From: JACDBD01 sp050743385
GTDB taxonomy: Bacteria > Actinomycetota > Acidimicrobiia > IMCC26256 > JACDBD01
Assembly (NCBI GenBank): GCA_050743385.1
Contig: JBOGFJ010000031.1
Span: 1 to 7,089, forward strand
Direction: 5' to 3'
Length of the DNA stretch: 7,089 nucleotides
A model generated the notes under the pieces. That model was not told the DNA's origin, made no database searches, and saw only the letters and a program-made list of their open reading frames with translations. Made by a program: the position numbers and the translations under genes. Shown piece after piece: positions 1 through 6,028 of the stretch (positions are counted from its first letter, which is position 1; every line of letters starts with the position of its first letter).

Positions 1-899
1 ACCTCGTGATGATGCTGGCGAACGGGTTTCCGTCGGTGGTCGTCGAGGCGTTCGTCCCCGCCGACGCGGTCGAGTTCTACCGTCGCCACGGCGTGACCAT
101 GGCCGGCGGCAGCACCGCGTTCTACCACGCGTTCCTCAACGAGCAACGGCAGCAGCCGGACGCGCCCGTGATCCCGTCGCTGCGCGCGCTCTCGGGTGGG
201 GGAGCACCCAAGCCGCCCGAGGTCTACTTCGAGGTCAAGCGGGAGATGGGCTTACCCGTGATCCACGGTTACGGGATGACGGAGGTGCCGATGATCGCGA
301 TGGGCACGCCGCACGACACCGACGACCAGCTCGCCAACAGCGACGGCAAGCCCATTCTCGACGCCGAGGTGCGGATCGTCGCGCTCGACGGCACGCCCGC
401 GACACCGGGCGAGGACGGCGAGGTGCGGGTTCGGGGCCCGATGGTCTGTCGCGGCTACACGGATGCCGCCCTCGACGCCGACGGCTTCGACGCCGACGGG
501 TTCTTCCGCACCGGTGACCTCGGCCACGTTCGTGACGACGGCCACCTCGTGCTCACGGGGCGCGTCAAGGACGTCATCATCCGCAAGGGCGAGAACATCA
601 GCGCGCAGGAGATCGAGGGCGTGCTCTATACCCACCCGAAGATCGGCGACGTCGCCGTCGTCGGTCTCCCCGATCGCGAGCGGGGGGAGCGGGTCTGTGC
701 GGTCGTCGAGACGGCGCCGGGGAGCGACCCGCTGACGTTCGACGAGATGGTCGAGCTCTGCCACCGCTCCGGGCTCATGACCCAGAAGATCCCCGAGCAG
801 CTCGAGGTCGTCGACGAGCTCCCGCGTAACAAGACCCTCAACAAGGTGCTGAAGCAGAAGCTGCGCGACCAGCTCGCCGACGCGCCCTGGAGTGGCTGA
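1..899 (+). CDS. Acyl-CoA synthetase (AMP-forming), C-terminal part, 5' end outside window
   Basis: This is the C-terminal ~299 residues of an adenylate-forming enzyme that activates a carboxylic acid with ATP and then transfers it to coenzyme A. Counting from the first in-frame Met at position 9 (about residue 2 of the visible part), I see the A5 motif YGMTE (~89-93), the ATP-binding TGD of A7 (~169-171), the hinge and A8 block GRVKDVIIRKGENIS (~185-199) followed by EIE, and the C-terminal lysine region PRNKTLNK (~273-280). The reading frame is already open at base 3 and the AMP-binding P-loop (A3) is absent, so the start lies upstream. The family is usually 500-550 residues. The A10 motif has Asn where the usual glycine precedes the catalytic Lys. 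The substrate cannot be read from sequence; long-chain, cyclohexane-carboxylate-like or steroid side-chain acids are all possible. It overlaps the next gene by 8 bp, suggesting coupled translation. The family is secure, the substrate is not. Confidence 0.93.
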   Translation, partial: LVMMLANGFPSVVVEAFVPADAVEFYRRHGVTMAGGSTAFYHAFLNEQRQQPDAPVIPSLRALSGGGAPKPPEVYFEVKREMGLPVIHGYGMTEVPMIAMGTPHDTDDQLANSDGKPILDAEVRIVALDGTPATPGEDGEVRVRGPMVCRGYTDAALDADGFDADGFFRTGDLGHVRDDGHLVLTGRVKDVIIRKGENISAQEIEGVLYTHPKIGDVAVVGLPDRERGERVCAVVETAPGSDPLTFDEMVELCHRSGLMTQKIPEQLEVVDELPRNKTLNKVLKQKLRDQLADAPWSG

Positions 900-1395
900 C
901 GTTGTCGCGCCGCCAGCCTCGCGAGCGCGACCAGAAGTGATGGACCCGGTCGCGGCGGTCCGTCGTCACGGGATCCTCCTGCAGTCGGCGCGGGGTCCGG
1001 TGCCGAATCTCGCGAGCCTCGTCGCCGGCGAGCCCATCGAAGGGAGCTGGTGGGGCCATCCGCGCAACCACGAGATCTTCCGGGCGATCAACCGGGCACG
1101 GGATTCGACGGTCGTCGTGGCGACGCATCTCATCGGGGGGAAGGTCACACTGATCCATCGCCGCCTGTGGCCGGCGGTCGTGCGCCTCTCGAACCGCTTC
1201 GACGACGGCGCGCTCGACGCGGTGCACGAGGAGCACACCGAGTCGGGCATCCACCACACGAACCTCACGCCGTTCCCCGACTGGGTGCCGGAAGACGTCC
1301 GCGACGCGGCCCGTGCCCTCGGCGGGAAGGAAGCCTTGGCTCAGCTTCCCGCCGCGGTACAGGCGATGGTCAGGCCGCCCGGCGGTACCGGCTGA
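892..1395 (+). CDS. Conserved-looking small protein of unknown function, coupled to the CoA ligase
   Basis: A 167-residue soluble protein that I do not recognise as a characterised family. It has no signal peptide or membrane segment. Visible features are a glycine/proline-rich block ARGPVPNL (~34-41), a tryptophan pair in SWWGHP (~52-57), a segment rich in Arg and Asp/Glu, RRLWPAVVRL, and an alanine-rich C-terminus. Coding is supported by actinobacterial codon use with GC-rich third positions and by the tight 8 bp overlap with the upstream ligase stop codon. The GTG at 892 lacks a good ribosome binding site and may depend on translational coupling. ATG at 940, in frame, would give 151 residues and is a reasonable alternative, because the ordered-looking sequence starts just after it. 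The 3' end overlaps the converging permease gene by 26 bp. The position behind a CoA ligase could hint at a linked role, but no function is claimed. Confidence 0.8.
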   Translation: MADVVAPPASRARPEVMDPVAAVRRHGILLQSARGPVPNLASLVAGEPIEGSWWGHPRNHEIFRAINRARDSTVVVATHLIGGKVTLIHRRLWPAVVRLSNRFDDGALDAVHEEHTESGIHHTNLTPFPDWVPEDVRDAARALGGKEALAQLPAAVQAMVRPPGGTG

Positions 1396-2188
1396 CCGCG
1401 AGGGGCGCCGCCACCGCGAGGATGCCGACGCACCACGCCAGCGCCTGGAGCACGTGCGACGCGGTTGGCCCACCCAGCGTCAGCGCGCGCACGGCCTCGA
1501 CGGTGACCGTCACCGGCTGGTGCTCGGCGAACACCTGGAGCCAGCCCGGCATCGACTCGAGCGGCACGAACGCCGTCGACGCGAACACCAGCGGCGCCAT
1601 GACCGGGAACGACGCCGCCTGCGCGGTCTCGGCGTCGCCGACGACCAGGCCCACCGTGGCGAAGACCCACGAGAAGGCGTAGCCGAACAGCAGGATCAGC
1701 AGCATCGCCCCGATGAACGCGAGCGCGTTCGTGTGCACCCGGAAGCCGACCGCGAAACCGACCGCCGCCATCAGCGCCACGACGAACACGTTGCGGCAGA
1801 GGTCGGCGAGTGTGCGGCCGGCGAGGACGGCCGAGCGCGCCATCGGCAGCGACCGGAAGCGCTCGATCAGGCCGAGCTTGAGGTCGGTGGCGAGGCCGAT
1901 GGCGGTCCCCATCGATCCGAAGACGACCGTCTGGGCGAAGATGCCGGGCATCAGGAAGTCGACGTAGGGGATGCCTGGCACCTGGATCGCGCCGCCGAAG
2001 ACGTAGCGGAACAGAAGCACGAACACCACCGGCTGGATCGTCGAGAACACGAGCAGCTGCGGCACCCGGCGGTAACCGATGAGGTTGCGACGTGCGACCG
2101 CCAGCGTGTCGTGCACCGCGGTCGACGCGCGGCCGACGATCCCTTGGTCGAACGCCGGAGCGATGGGGGTGACAGTGGTTGCGGTCAT
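1370..2188 (-). CDS. ABC-2 type exporter permease, DrrB-like
   Basis: A 272-residue integral membrane protein that would form the channel half of a drug, lipid or natural-product exporter. About six hydrophobic segments are visible, near residues 46-66, 76-100, 130-150, 157-183, 192-210 and 245-266. This matches the ABC-2 (DrrB/NodJ-like) fold. Between the second and third lies the conserved cytoplasmic stretch ERFRSLPMARSAVLAGR (~109-125), typical of the daunorubicin-resistance permease group. The start ATG overlaps the TGA of the upstream ATPase gene (ATGA, 2185-2188). A Shine-Dalgarno-like GAGGTG sits 4 nt before it, so the two are almost certainly one transcript. The last 26 bp overlap the converging gene on the + strand. 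The transported compound cannot be inferred. Confidence 0.92.
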   Translation of the reverse strand: MTATTVTPIAPAFDQGIVGRASTAVHDTLAVARRNLIGYRRVPQLLVFSTIQPVVFVLLFRYVFGGAIQVPGIPYVDFLMPGIFAQTVVFGSMGTAIGLATDLKLGLIERFRSLPMARSAVLAGRTLADLCRNVFVVALMAAVGFAVGFRVHTNALAFIGAMLLILLFGYAFSWVFATVGLVVGDAETAQAASFPVMAPLVFASTAFVPLESMPGWLQVFAEHQPVTVTVEAVRALTLGGPTASHVLQALAWCVGILAVAAPLAVSRYRRAA

Positions 2189-3171
2189 GCGGCACCTCGC
2201 TCGGCAACGTCGTCGGGTTCGGGCTCGTCGTCGTACTCGGCTTTCCGGCCGGTCAGCGTCAGGAACACGTCGTCGAGACTCGGTTCGCGAACCGCGATCG
2301 CCGTCGGCTCGAACCCGTCGTCGTCGAGCGCCCTGAGAGCACCGACGAGCGCGCGGGTGCCGTCGGCGAGCTCGAGGCGCAAGGTCGCGCCCTCCTGCTC
2401 CGGGTCACGCACGCCAAAGGGCGCGAGCGGTAGCACGGCGCGGTGTGCTTCGGCCGGATCGGCCAGGCCGATCTCGACGATGGTGGCGCCCAGCCCCGCC
2501 TTGAGCTCGCCCGCGGTGCCGGAGGCGATGATCTGCCCGCGGTCGACGACGACGATCTGGTCGGCGAGCCGGTCGGCCTCCTCGAGGTACTGGGTCGTGA
2601 GGAGCACGGTCGTGCCCTCGGCCACGAGGTCGCCGATGACCTCCCAGAGGCCGCGCCGGCTGTGGGGATCGAGACCGGTGGTGGGCTCGTCGAGGAACAA
2701 CACCGGCGGGCGGTGCACGAGGGCAGCCGAGAGGTCGAGCCGGCGGCGCATGCCACCCGAGTAGGTGCGCGCCGGCCGGTCGGCGGCGTGCATGAGCTCG
2801 AACCGCTCGAGCAGCTCGTCGGCGCGCCCGTCGATCAGGCGCCCGGGGATGTGGGTGAGGCGCCCGATCAGCTGGAGGTTCTCGCGGCCGGTGAGGTTCT
2901 CGTCGACGGCGGCGTACTGGCCGGCGAGCCCGATGCGCGCCCGCACGGCGGCGGGCTCACGACAAACGTCGAGGCCGAGCACCTCGGCGCGCCCGGCATC
3001 GGGCCGGATGATCGTGGTCAGCACGCGCACGGCGGTCGTCTTGCCGGCGCCGTTCGGACCGAGCTGGCCGAGCACGGTGCCCGCGGGCACCTCGAAGTCG
3101 ATCCCGTCGAGCGCGGTGACGTCGCCGAAGCGCTTCTCGAGGCCTTCCACACGAATGGCTGCGTCAGTCAT
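2185..3171 (-). CDS. ABC exporter ATP-binding protein, DrrA-like
   Basis: A 328-residue cytoplasmic ATPase that would power the neighbouring permease. In order: Walker A GPNGAGKTT (38-46), Q-loop Gln ~85, ABC signature YSGGM (137-141), Walker B VLFLDEP (157-163), D-loop GLDP (~166-169), and the switch region LTTQYLEEAD (~191-200). Gln occupies the usual switch-His site, as I recall for DrrA relatives. The DrrA-type C-terminal domain is present, with the motif EPSLDDVFLTLTGR (296-309), followed by an acidic tail. Length and domain order match daunorubicin-resistance ATPases, but the same subfamily also exports other hydrophobic compounds, so no substrate is assigned. It is first in a two-gene operon. 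The gene is divergent from a MarR repressor, and its start lies about 7 nt from a candidate -10 box, so the mRNA may have little or no leader. Control by that MarR protein is likely but inferred. Confidence 0.94.
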   Translation of the reverse strand: MTDAAIRVEGLEKRFGDVTALDGIDFEVPAGTVLGQLGPNGAGKTTAVRVLTTIIRPDAGRAEVLGLDVCREPAAVRARIGLAGQYAAVDENLTGRENLQLIGRLTHIPGRLIDGRADELLERFELMHAADRPARTYSGGMRRRLDLSAALVHRPPVLFLDEPTTGLDPHSRRGLWEVIGDLVAEGTTVLLTTQYLEEADRLADQIVVVDRGQIIASGTAGELKAGLGATIVEIGLADPAEAHRAVLPLAPFGVRDPEQEGATLRLELADGTRALVGALRALDDDGFEPTAIAVREPSLDDVFLTLTGRKAEYDDEPEPDDVAERGAA

Positions 3172-3178
3172 GCCGCGC

Positions 3179-3207
3179 AGTCTCCGGGATTACTTGGAGT
3201 ATGTCAA
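3179..3207 (-). promoter_or_regulatory. Candidate promoter of the ABC exporter operon
   Basis: Read on the - strand, a perfect -35 hexamer TTGACA (3207-3202) is followed after 17 bp by GAGACT (3184-3179). The latter keeps the A at position 2 and T at position 6 of a sigma-70-type -10 box. Transcription would then start at or just before the ATG at 3171, giving a near-leaderless message. A GGAG at 3186-3183, 11 nt before the ATG, could instead act as a ribosome binding site if transcription starts further upstream. The -35 box lies within the ACTTG/CAAGT palindrome. Confidence 0.5.
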
Positions 3208-3209
3208 GT
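3192..3209. promoter_or_regulatory. 18-bp palindrome, candidate MarR operator
   Basis: ACTTG (3192-3196) and CAAGT (3205-3209) form an inverted repeat around an 8-bp spacer with a TA centre. MarR proteins commonly bind palindromes of roughly this size in the region between their own gene and a divergent target. Here the palindrome covers the exporter's -35 hexamer and part of its spacer, so occupancy should block exporter transcription. A further ACTTG at 3235-3239, overlapping the marR -35 box, repeats the half-site 43 bp away. Binding by the adjacent repressor is inferred. Confidence 0.55.
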
Positions 3210-3236
3210 GTCGGATGTCACAAACTATTGGAAGAC

Positions 3237-3265
3237 TTGAACAGTCGCGGTGCCCTCCCTACACT
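3237..3265 (+). promoter_or_regulatory. Promoter of the MarR gene, giving a leaderless mRNA
   Basis: TTGAAC (3237-3242), a 17-bp spacer and TACACT (3260-3265) make a good sigma-70-type promoter. The GTG start codon begins only 6 nt after the -10 box, at the expected transcription start, and no Shine-Dalgarno sequence precedes it. Leaderless translation is common in actinobacteria. This spacing is the main reason for choosing GTG 3272 as the start. Confidence 0.65.
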
Positions 3266-3271
3266 CACAAC

Positions 3272-3715
3272 GTGGCTCCGGTCCGCAAGTCGAAGAGGCA
3301 GGCGCTCGCCGAGAAGGCGTGGCGGCACATTCACGGGTTCTTCTGGATCCATCGTGAAGAGCACCTGGCGGTGGTGCGCGAGCTCGGGCTGACGCCCGGC
3401 CACATGAAGGCGCTGTTCATCCTCGAACCCGACCAGCCTCGGCCGATGGGCGCGATGGCGGACGCCCTGATGTGCGACGCGTCCACGGTTACCTGGCTGG
3501 TCGACAGCCTCGAGGATCGGGGCATCGTGGAGCGGCGTCCCCTGCCGACGGACCGGCGGGTGAAGACGATCGTGCTCACGCCCCTCGGCGCGAAGACGAA
3601 GGCCGAGCTCCTCGAGCGCCTCTACGAGCCCCCGCAGGCGCTGCTCGACCTCGACGTCAAACAGCTCGAGGCGCTCGACAAGGCGCTGGAGGTCCTCCCG
3701 AGCGAAGGGCCGTAA
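3272..3715 (+). CDS. MarR-family transcriptional regulator
   Basis: A 147-residue DNA-binding repressor. After an N-terminal dimerisation helix, the winged helix-turn-helix is visible: recognition region MADALMCDASTVTWLVDSLE (~62-81), then GIVERR and the wing with the conserved DRR (94-96) and KTIVLTPLG (~98-106). A C-terminal helix rich in Leu and Glu completes the dimer interface. Length is typical of MarR proteins. It is divergent from the DrrA/DrrB-like exporter, the classical arrangement of a ligand-responsive repressor with its efflux pump, and likely represses both promoters until a small, often phenolic or lipophilic, ligand binds. Ligand identity is not evident. The start is GTG 3272; the frame stays open upstream but there is no better-supported start. 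It ends 4 bp from the converging Rieske ferredoxin gene. Confidence 0.92.
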   Translation: MAPVRKSKRQALAEKAWRHIHGFFWIHREEHLAVVRELGLTPGHMKALFILEPDQPRPMGAMADALMCDASTVTWLVDSLEDRGIVERRPLPTDRRVKTIVLTPLGAKTKAELLERLYEPPQALLDLDVKQLEALDKALEVLPSEGP

Positions 3716-3719
3716 CGAG

Positions 3720-4034
3720 TCAGGGCAGCCGCACCTCGACGTTCCCGTCGAGGACGCGCGCCGGGTACGTCTCGATCGGCCTCACCGCCGGCGGCGCCGT
3801 CACCGCGCCGTCGCGCACGTCGAAGCGGGCCCCGTGCCGCGGGCACTCGACGACGAACCCGCGGAGGCGCCCTTCGCCCAGCGGGCCGCGGTCGTGCGTG
3901 CACACGTCGGCGATCGCGTAGAACTCCCCGCCGACGTTGCACACGAGCACGTCGCGTCCGCCGACCGTGCACCGCTGCGTTCGCCCGGGCGCGACATCGT
4001 CGACGGTTACCGCGTGGCGAAAGCCGTCATCCAC
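3720..4034 (-). CDS. Rieske [2Fe-2S] ferredoxin, oxygenase electron donor
   Basis: A 104-residue soluble Rieske protein that would pass electrons to the adjacent oxygenase. The cluster ligands are in two boxes: C45-T-H47 within CTHDRGPLGEG and C64-P-R-H67 within CPRHGARFD, i.e. C-x-H and C-x2-H as in BphF/NirD-type ferredoxins. The whole protein is the Rieske fold and length matches this small-ferredoxin class. The start chosen is GTG 4034, which overlaps the oxygenase stop by 8 bp, so it is the second gene of the pair and probably translationally coupled. No ferredoxin reductase is present in the window, so the flavoprotein that reduces it must be encoded elsewhere. It could also serve another oxygenase. 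The 3' end converges on marR with a 4-bp gap and no room for a separate terminator. Confidence 0.92.
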   Translation of the reverse strand: MDDGFRHAVTVDDVAPGRTQRCTVGGRDVLVCNVGGEFYAIADVCTHDRGPLGEGRLRGFVVECPRHGARFDVRDGAVTAPPAVRPIETYPARVLDGNVEVRLP

Positions 4035-5328
4035 GAGCGAGGTACTCGTCGAGCACGCGGTGGAACTGGCGGATGCGGCGTTCCTGGTGGGCGAGCTCGA
4101 GGCCGCGGAAGCCCTGCGAGCGCATGCCCGCCTGCACCGGCGGAGCGGCGGCGGCGTCCTGCTGGAGCGCGAGGTGCAGCTTCTGCTCGGTGCCGTCGCC
4201 GTACACGCACTCGACGCGATCGGGACGGGGCGGTGGGTTGACGCCCTCGGGGAGGCGCACGTAAGTCTGGAAGTCCCAGAGCATGCGCTCGGGATCGGTG
4301 GGGTCGGGACGATGGCGGAAGAACCAGAAGTGGTCGGCGGAGATGTTGAGCGTGACGTTCGGGAAGATGAAGTAGTGGAAGTCGTCGGTGAGCTGCTCGT
4401 CGGCGAGCGAGTCGTAGTCGAGCCCCCGTCGGATGCCGAGCTCGCGCTTTGCCTGGAACAGCGCCGGCCGGACGTCGTCGAGCCGGCCGTCGAAGTCGTC
4501 GGCGTCGAGCCCGGCCCCTTCCATGATCACGCGCATCATCTGGGTGACCTGGGTGCGGTCGCGGTACCCCTCGCGCTGCGCGACCTCGTCGGTCCAGCGG
4601 GGGCTCGGGTAGCCGACCCGGAAGAGGAAGCGGCTGTGCCGGCCGAGGATGTCGACGGGGCAGTCGACGTCGTCGGTGAACGACAGCAGCTCGGGGTGAA
4701 TCCCCTGTACGTGGTACACCTCGTTGAAGGCGTCGACGCCCACCTTCCAGTTGCACTCCCACCGCATGCTGATGTCTTCGACGAGGTGGTAGTTGCGGGC
4801 GAAGTCGTAGGGGTCGAGGTGCTCGGGAAGTGGGCCGAGGAAGTCGAGTAGCGGCTCACTCTCGGGATCGAGGTTCACGAACACCCAACCGTTCCACGCC
4901 TCGCACCGAACTTCGGGCAGACCGATGCGGCCGATCGGAGCGCCCTGCGGGAAGTCGTCGGCGTCGGGCACCCACGTCACCCTGCCGTCGAGTCCGTAGG
5001 TCCACAGGTGGTACGGGCACTGCAACTCCGACGCGTGGCCGCAGCCGACCTCGCGGAGTCTTCGCCCGCGGTGTTGGCACACGTTGGTGAAGGCGCGGAT
5101 GCCGTCGTGTGCGCGCACGACGATGATCGACTCCGGCCCGAGCTCGAACACGAAGTAGTCGCCGATCTCCTCCAGGTCGGCCGTCGTGCCCGCGAGGTTC
5201 CACACCTTGGTCCAGAGGTGCTCCCACTCGAGGCGCATGAAGTCGGCCGAGAGGTAGCGCTCCTTGGGGATCAGCGCGGCGCCGAGATCGGGTTCGGGCA
5301 GCTTGCCCGTGGGTGTGCGCGGACTCAT
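4027..5328 (-). CDS. Rieske non-heme iron oxygenase, alpha (catalytic) subunit
   Basis: A ~433-residue ring-hydroxylating-type oxygenase that would use O2 and electrons to hydroxylate an aromatic or other hydrophobic substrate. Numbering from ATG 5340, the N-terminal Rieske domain has C88-Q-H90-R-G and C108-P-Y-H111-x-W. The catalytic domain starts near the NWK (197-199) and carries NEVYHVQGIHPE (206-217), with the iron-binding His pair H210 and H215. Three residues before H210 is Glu (E207) rather than the Asp of naphthalene dioxygenase. A C-terminal acidic iron ligand probably lies near D356, but I am less sure of it. Two starts are possible, ATG 5340 and ATG 5328; I prefer 5328 because a TACGAT -10-like box (5344-5339) lies just upstream of it and neither has a clear Shine-Dalgarno sequence. 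There is no beta subunit gene, consistent with a homo-oligomeric enzyme. Substrate is unknown; a role in steroid or aromatic-acid breakdown is suggested only by neighbours. Confidence 0.93.
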   Translation of the reverse strand: MSPRTPTGKLPEPDLGAALIPKERYLSADFMRLEWEHLWTKVWNLAGTTADLEEIGDYFVFELGPESIIVVRAHDGIRAFTNVCQHRGRRLREVGCGHASELQCPYHLWTYGLDGRVTWVPDADDFPQGAPIGRIGLPEVRCEAWNGWVFVNLDPESEPLLDFLGPLPEHLDPYDFARNYHLVEDISMRWECNWKVGVDAFNEVYHVQGIHPELLSFTDDVDCPVDILGRHSRFLFRVGYPSPRWTDEVAQREGYRDRTQVTQMMRVIMEGAGLDADDFDGRLDDVRPALFQAKRELGIRRGLDYDSLADEQLTDDFHYFIFPNVTLNISADHFWFFRHRPDPTDPERMLWDFQTYVRLPEGVNPPPRPDRVECVYGDGTEQKLHLALQQDAAAAPPVQAGMRSQGFRGLELAHQERRIRQFHRVLDEYLARG

Positions 5329-5935
5329 GCGAGTGGCCATCGTAACGGGCGCCGCGTTCGTAGACTCCGGCTCCATCGAACCCCCGATCGAGATCTTGGT
5401 GGTGTGCACGGGCAATGCCTGCCGATCGCCTATGGCGGCGGCACTTCTCGCGCGCCGGCTCGCCGACTGTGGCGTCGACGCCGACGTGCGCTCGGCGGGC
5501 ACCCGGGCGTGGAAGGTCGGCGCGACCGACCACAGCGTCACGGTGATGGTCGAACTCGGCCTCGACATCTCCACCCACCGGAACCGCCAGCTCTCACCCG
5601 ACGACGTCGACGCCGCCGATCTCGTGCTCGGGATGACGCGCAAGCACGTGAAGATGGCGGTGGCGCGGCGCCCGGACGCGGCCGACCGCACCTTCCTCGT
5701 CGGTGAGCTCGCGCGGCTCGGTACCTCGCTCGGGCCGCGCGCACCGGCCGAGCCCGTGCGCAGCTGGCTCGCCCGCGTGGCCGCCTGCCGTCCTTCGCAC
5801 CGGCCATTGGGCCGCGCCGTCGACGAGGTCCCCGATCCCGTCGGCATGCCCATCGCCGTCTACCGCAAGACGGCGTCGCGCCTCGACCGCGACCTCACAA
5901 CCGTCGCCGCCCTGCTCGCGGGCCGTAGCCTGTAG
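5327..5935 (+). CDS. Low-molecular-weight protein tyrosine phosphatase-like protein
   Basis: A cysteine phosphatase of the LMW-PTP/arsenate-reductase fold, which removes phosphate from tyrosine (or related) residues through a cysteinyl-phosphate. The signature loop C27-T-G-N-A-C-R33-S-P is intact, and the general-acid Asp is in DEVPDP (166-171, most likely D170). The family usually starts with a short beta strand a few residues before the Cys loop, so the 26 residues before it here are longer than expected. The real start may therefore be TTG 5396 or GTG 5399, with a TAGACT -10-like box at 5361-5366. ATG 5327 is kept because it is the nearest ATG, but it overlaps the divergent oxygenase start. 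Possible roles are signalling or cell-envelope regulation, or arsenate reduction. Nothing ties it to its neighbours. Confidence 0.85.
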   Translation: MRVAIVTGAAFVDSGSIEPPIEILVVCTGNACRSPMAAALLARRLADCGVDADVRSAGTRAWKVGATDHSVTVMVELGLDISTHRNRQLSPDDVDAADLVLGMTRKHVKMAVARRPDAADRTFLVGELARLGTSLGPRAPAEPVRSWLARVAACRPSHRPLGRAVDEVPDPVGMPIAVYRKTASRLDRDLTTVAALLAGRSL

Positions 5936-5944
5936 CGATTGTGC

Positions 5945-5956
5945 GGACGAGCGTCC
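5945..5956 (+). terminator. Small hairpin just after the phosphatase gene
   Basis: GGAC and GTCC pair around a GAGC loop, 9 bp after the phosphatase stop codon, with partly extendable flanks (G5943-C5958, G5941-C5960). There is no T-run, so as an intrinsic terminator it is weak, though many actinobacterial terminators lack T-runs. It may equally be chance in GC-rich DNA. Confidence 0.2.
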
Positions 5957-5972
5957 ACGCAGTGGCGGCGCC

Positions 5973-6010
5973 GGCCACCTCTCCGGGAGGTGGCTCTCCG
6001 GGAGATGGCC
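5973..6010 (+). repeat. 15-bp tandem duplication with overlapping hairpins in the kstR-like leader
   Basis: CTCTCCGGGAGGTGG at 5979-5993 is repeated directly at 5994-6008 with one change (G to A at 6005). GCCACCTC (5974-5981) can pair with GAGGTGGC (5987-5994) around a 5-nt loop. The same left arm, extended to GGCCACCTC (5973-5981), can pair with GAGATGGCC (6002-6010) with one mismatch. The two foldings exclude each other. It sits 12 bp before the ribosome binding site of the TetR gene and may be a terminator of the upstream gene or a leader structure; no function is established. Confidence 0.5.
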
Positions 6011-6021
6011 CGACGTCGAGC

Positions 6022-6028
6022 GAGGGAG
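6022..6028 (+). promoter_or_regulatory. Ribosome binding site fixing the KstR-like start
   Basis: GAGGGAG lies 7 nt before ATG 6036. It is one of the few strong Shine-Dalgarno sequences in the window and selects this start over the longer open frame that continues upstream through the phosphatase gene. Confidence 0.75.

Noticed and set aside
21..28. AACGGGTT, a partial match to the KstR consensus
   Set aside because: It lacks the outer T and A of TnnAACnnGTTnnA and lies within the ligase coding region.
472..501. In-frame 15-bp near-repeat encoding two DADGF units before the TGD motif of the ligase
   Set aside because: Related ligases usually have a segment of similar length here, so it need not be an insertion; probably coincidental similarity of Asp/Ala/Gly codons.
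2585..2595. Gln in place of the switch His in the exporter ATPase, considered as an inactivating change
   Set aside because: Gln at this position (TTQYLEEAD) is, as far as I recall, normal for the DrrA-type subgroup, and all other ATPase motifs are intact.
1313..2764. Long open frame on the + strand (483 codons) opposite the ABC exporter genes
   Set aside because: Its product is dominated by Arg, Glu, His and Ser with no domain, and the opposite strand encodes two clear ABC proteins. It is an antisense by-product of high GC content.
3711..3722. Possible bidirectional terminator between marR and the ferredoxin gene
   Set aside because: Only 4 bp separate the stop codons and no stable inverted repeat is visible.
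3937..4851. 304-codon open frame on the + strand opposite the Rieske oxygenase
   Set aside because: Val/Glu-rich low-complexity product with no motif, lying entirely against a well-supported oxygenase gene.
5329..5853. N-terminal extension of the oxygenase reading frame up to 5853
   Set aside because: The extra residues are Arg/Ser/Ala-rich, do not resemble any oxygenase N-terminus, and lie opposite the phosphatase catalytic loop.
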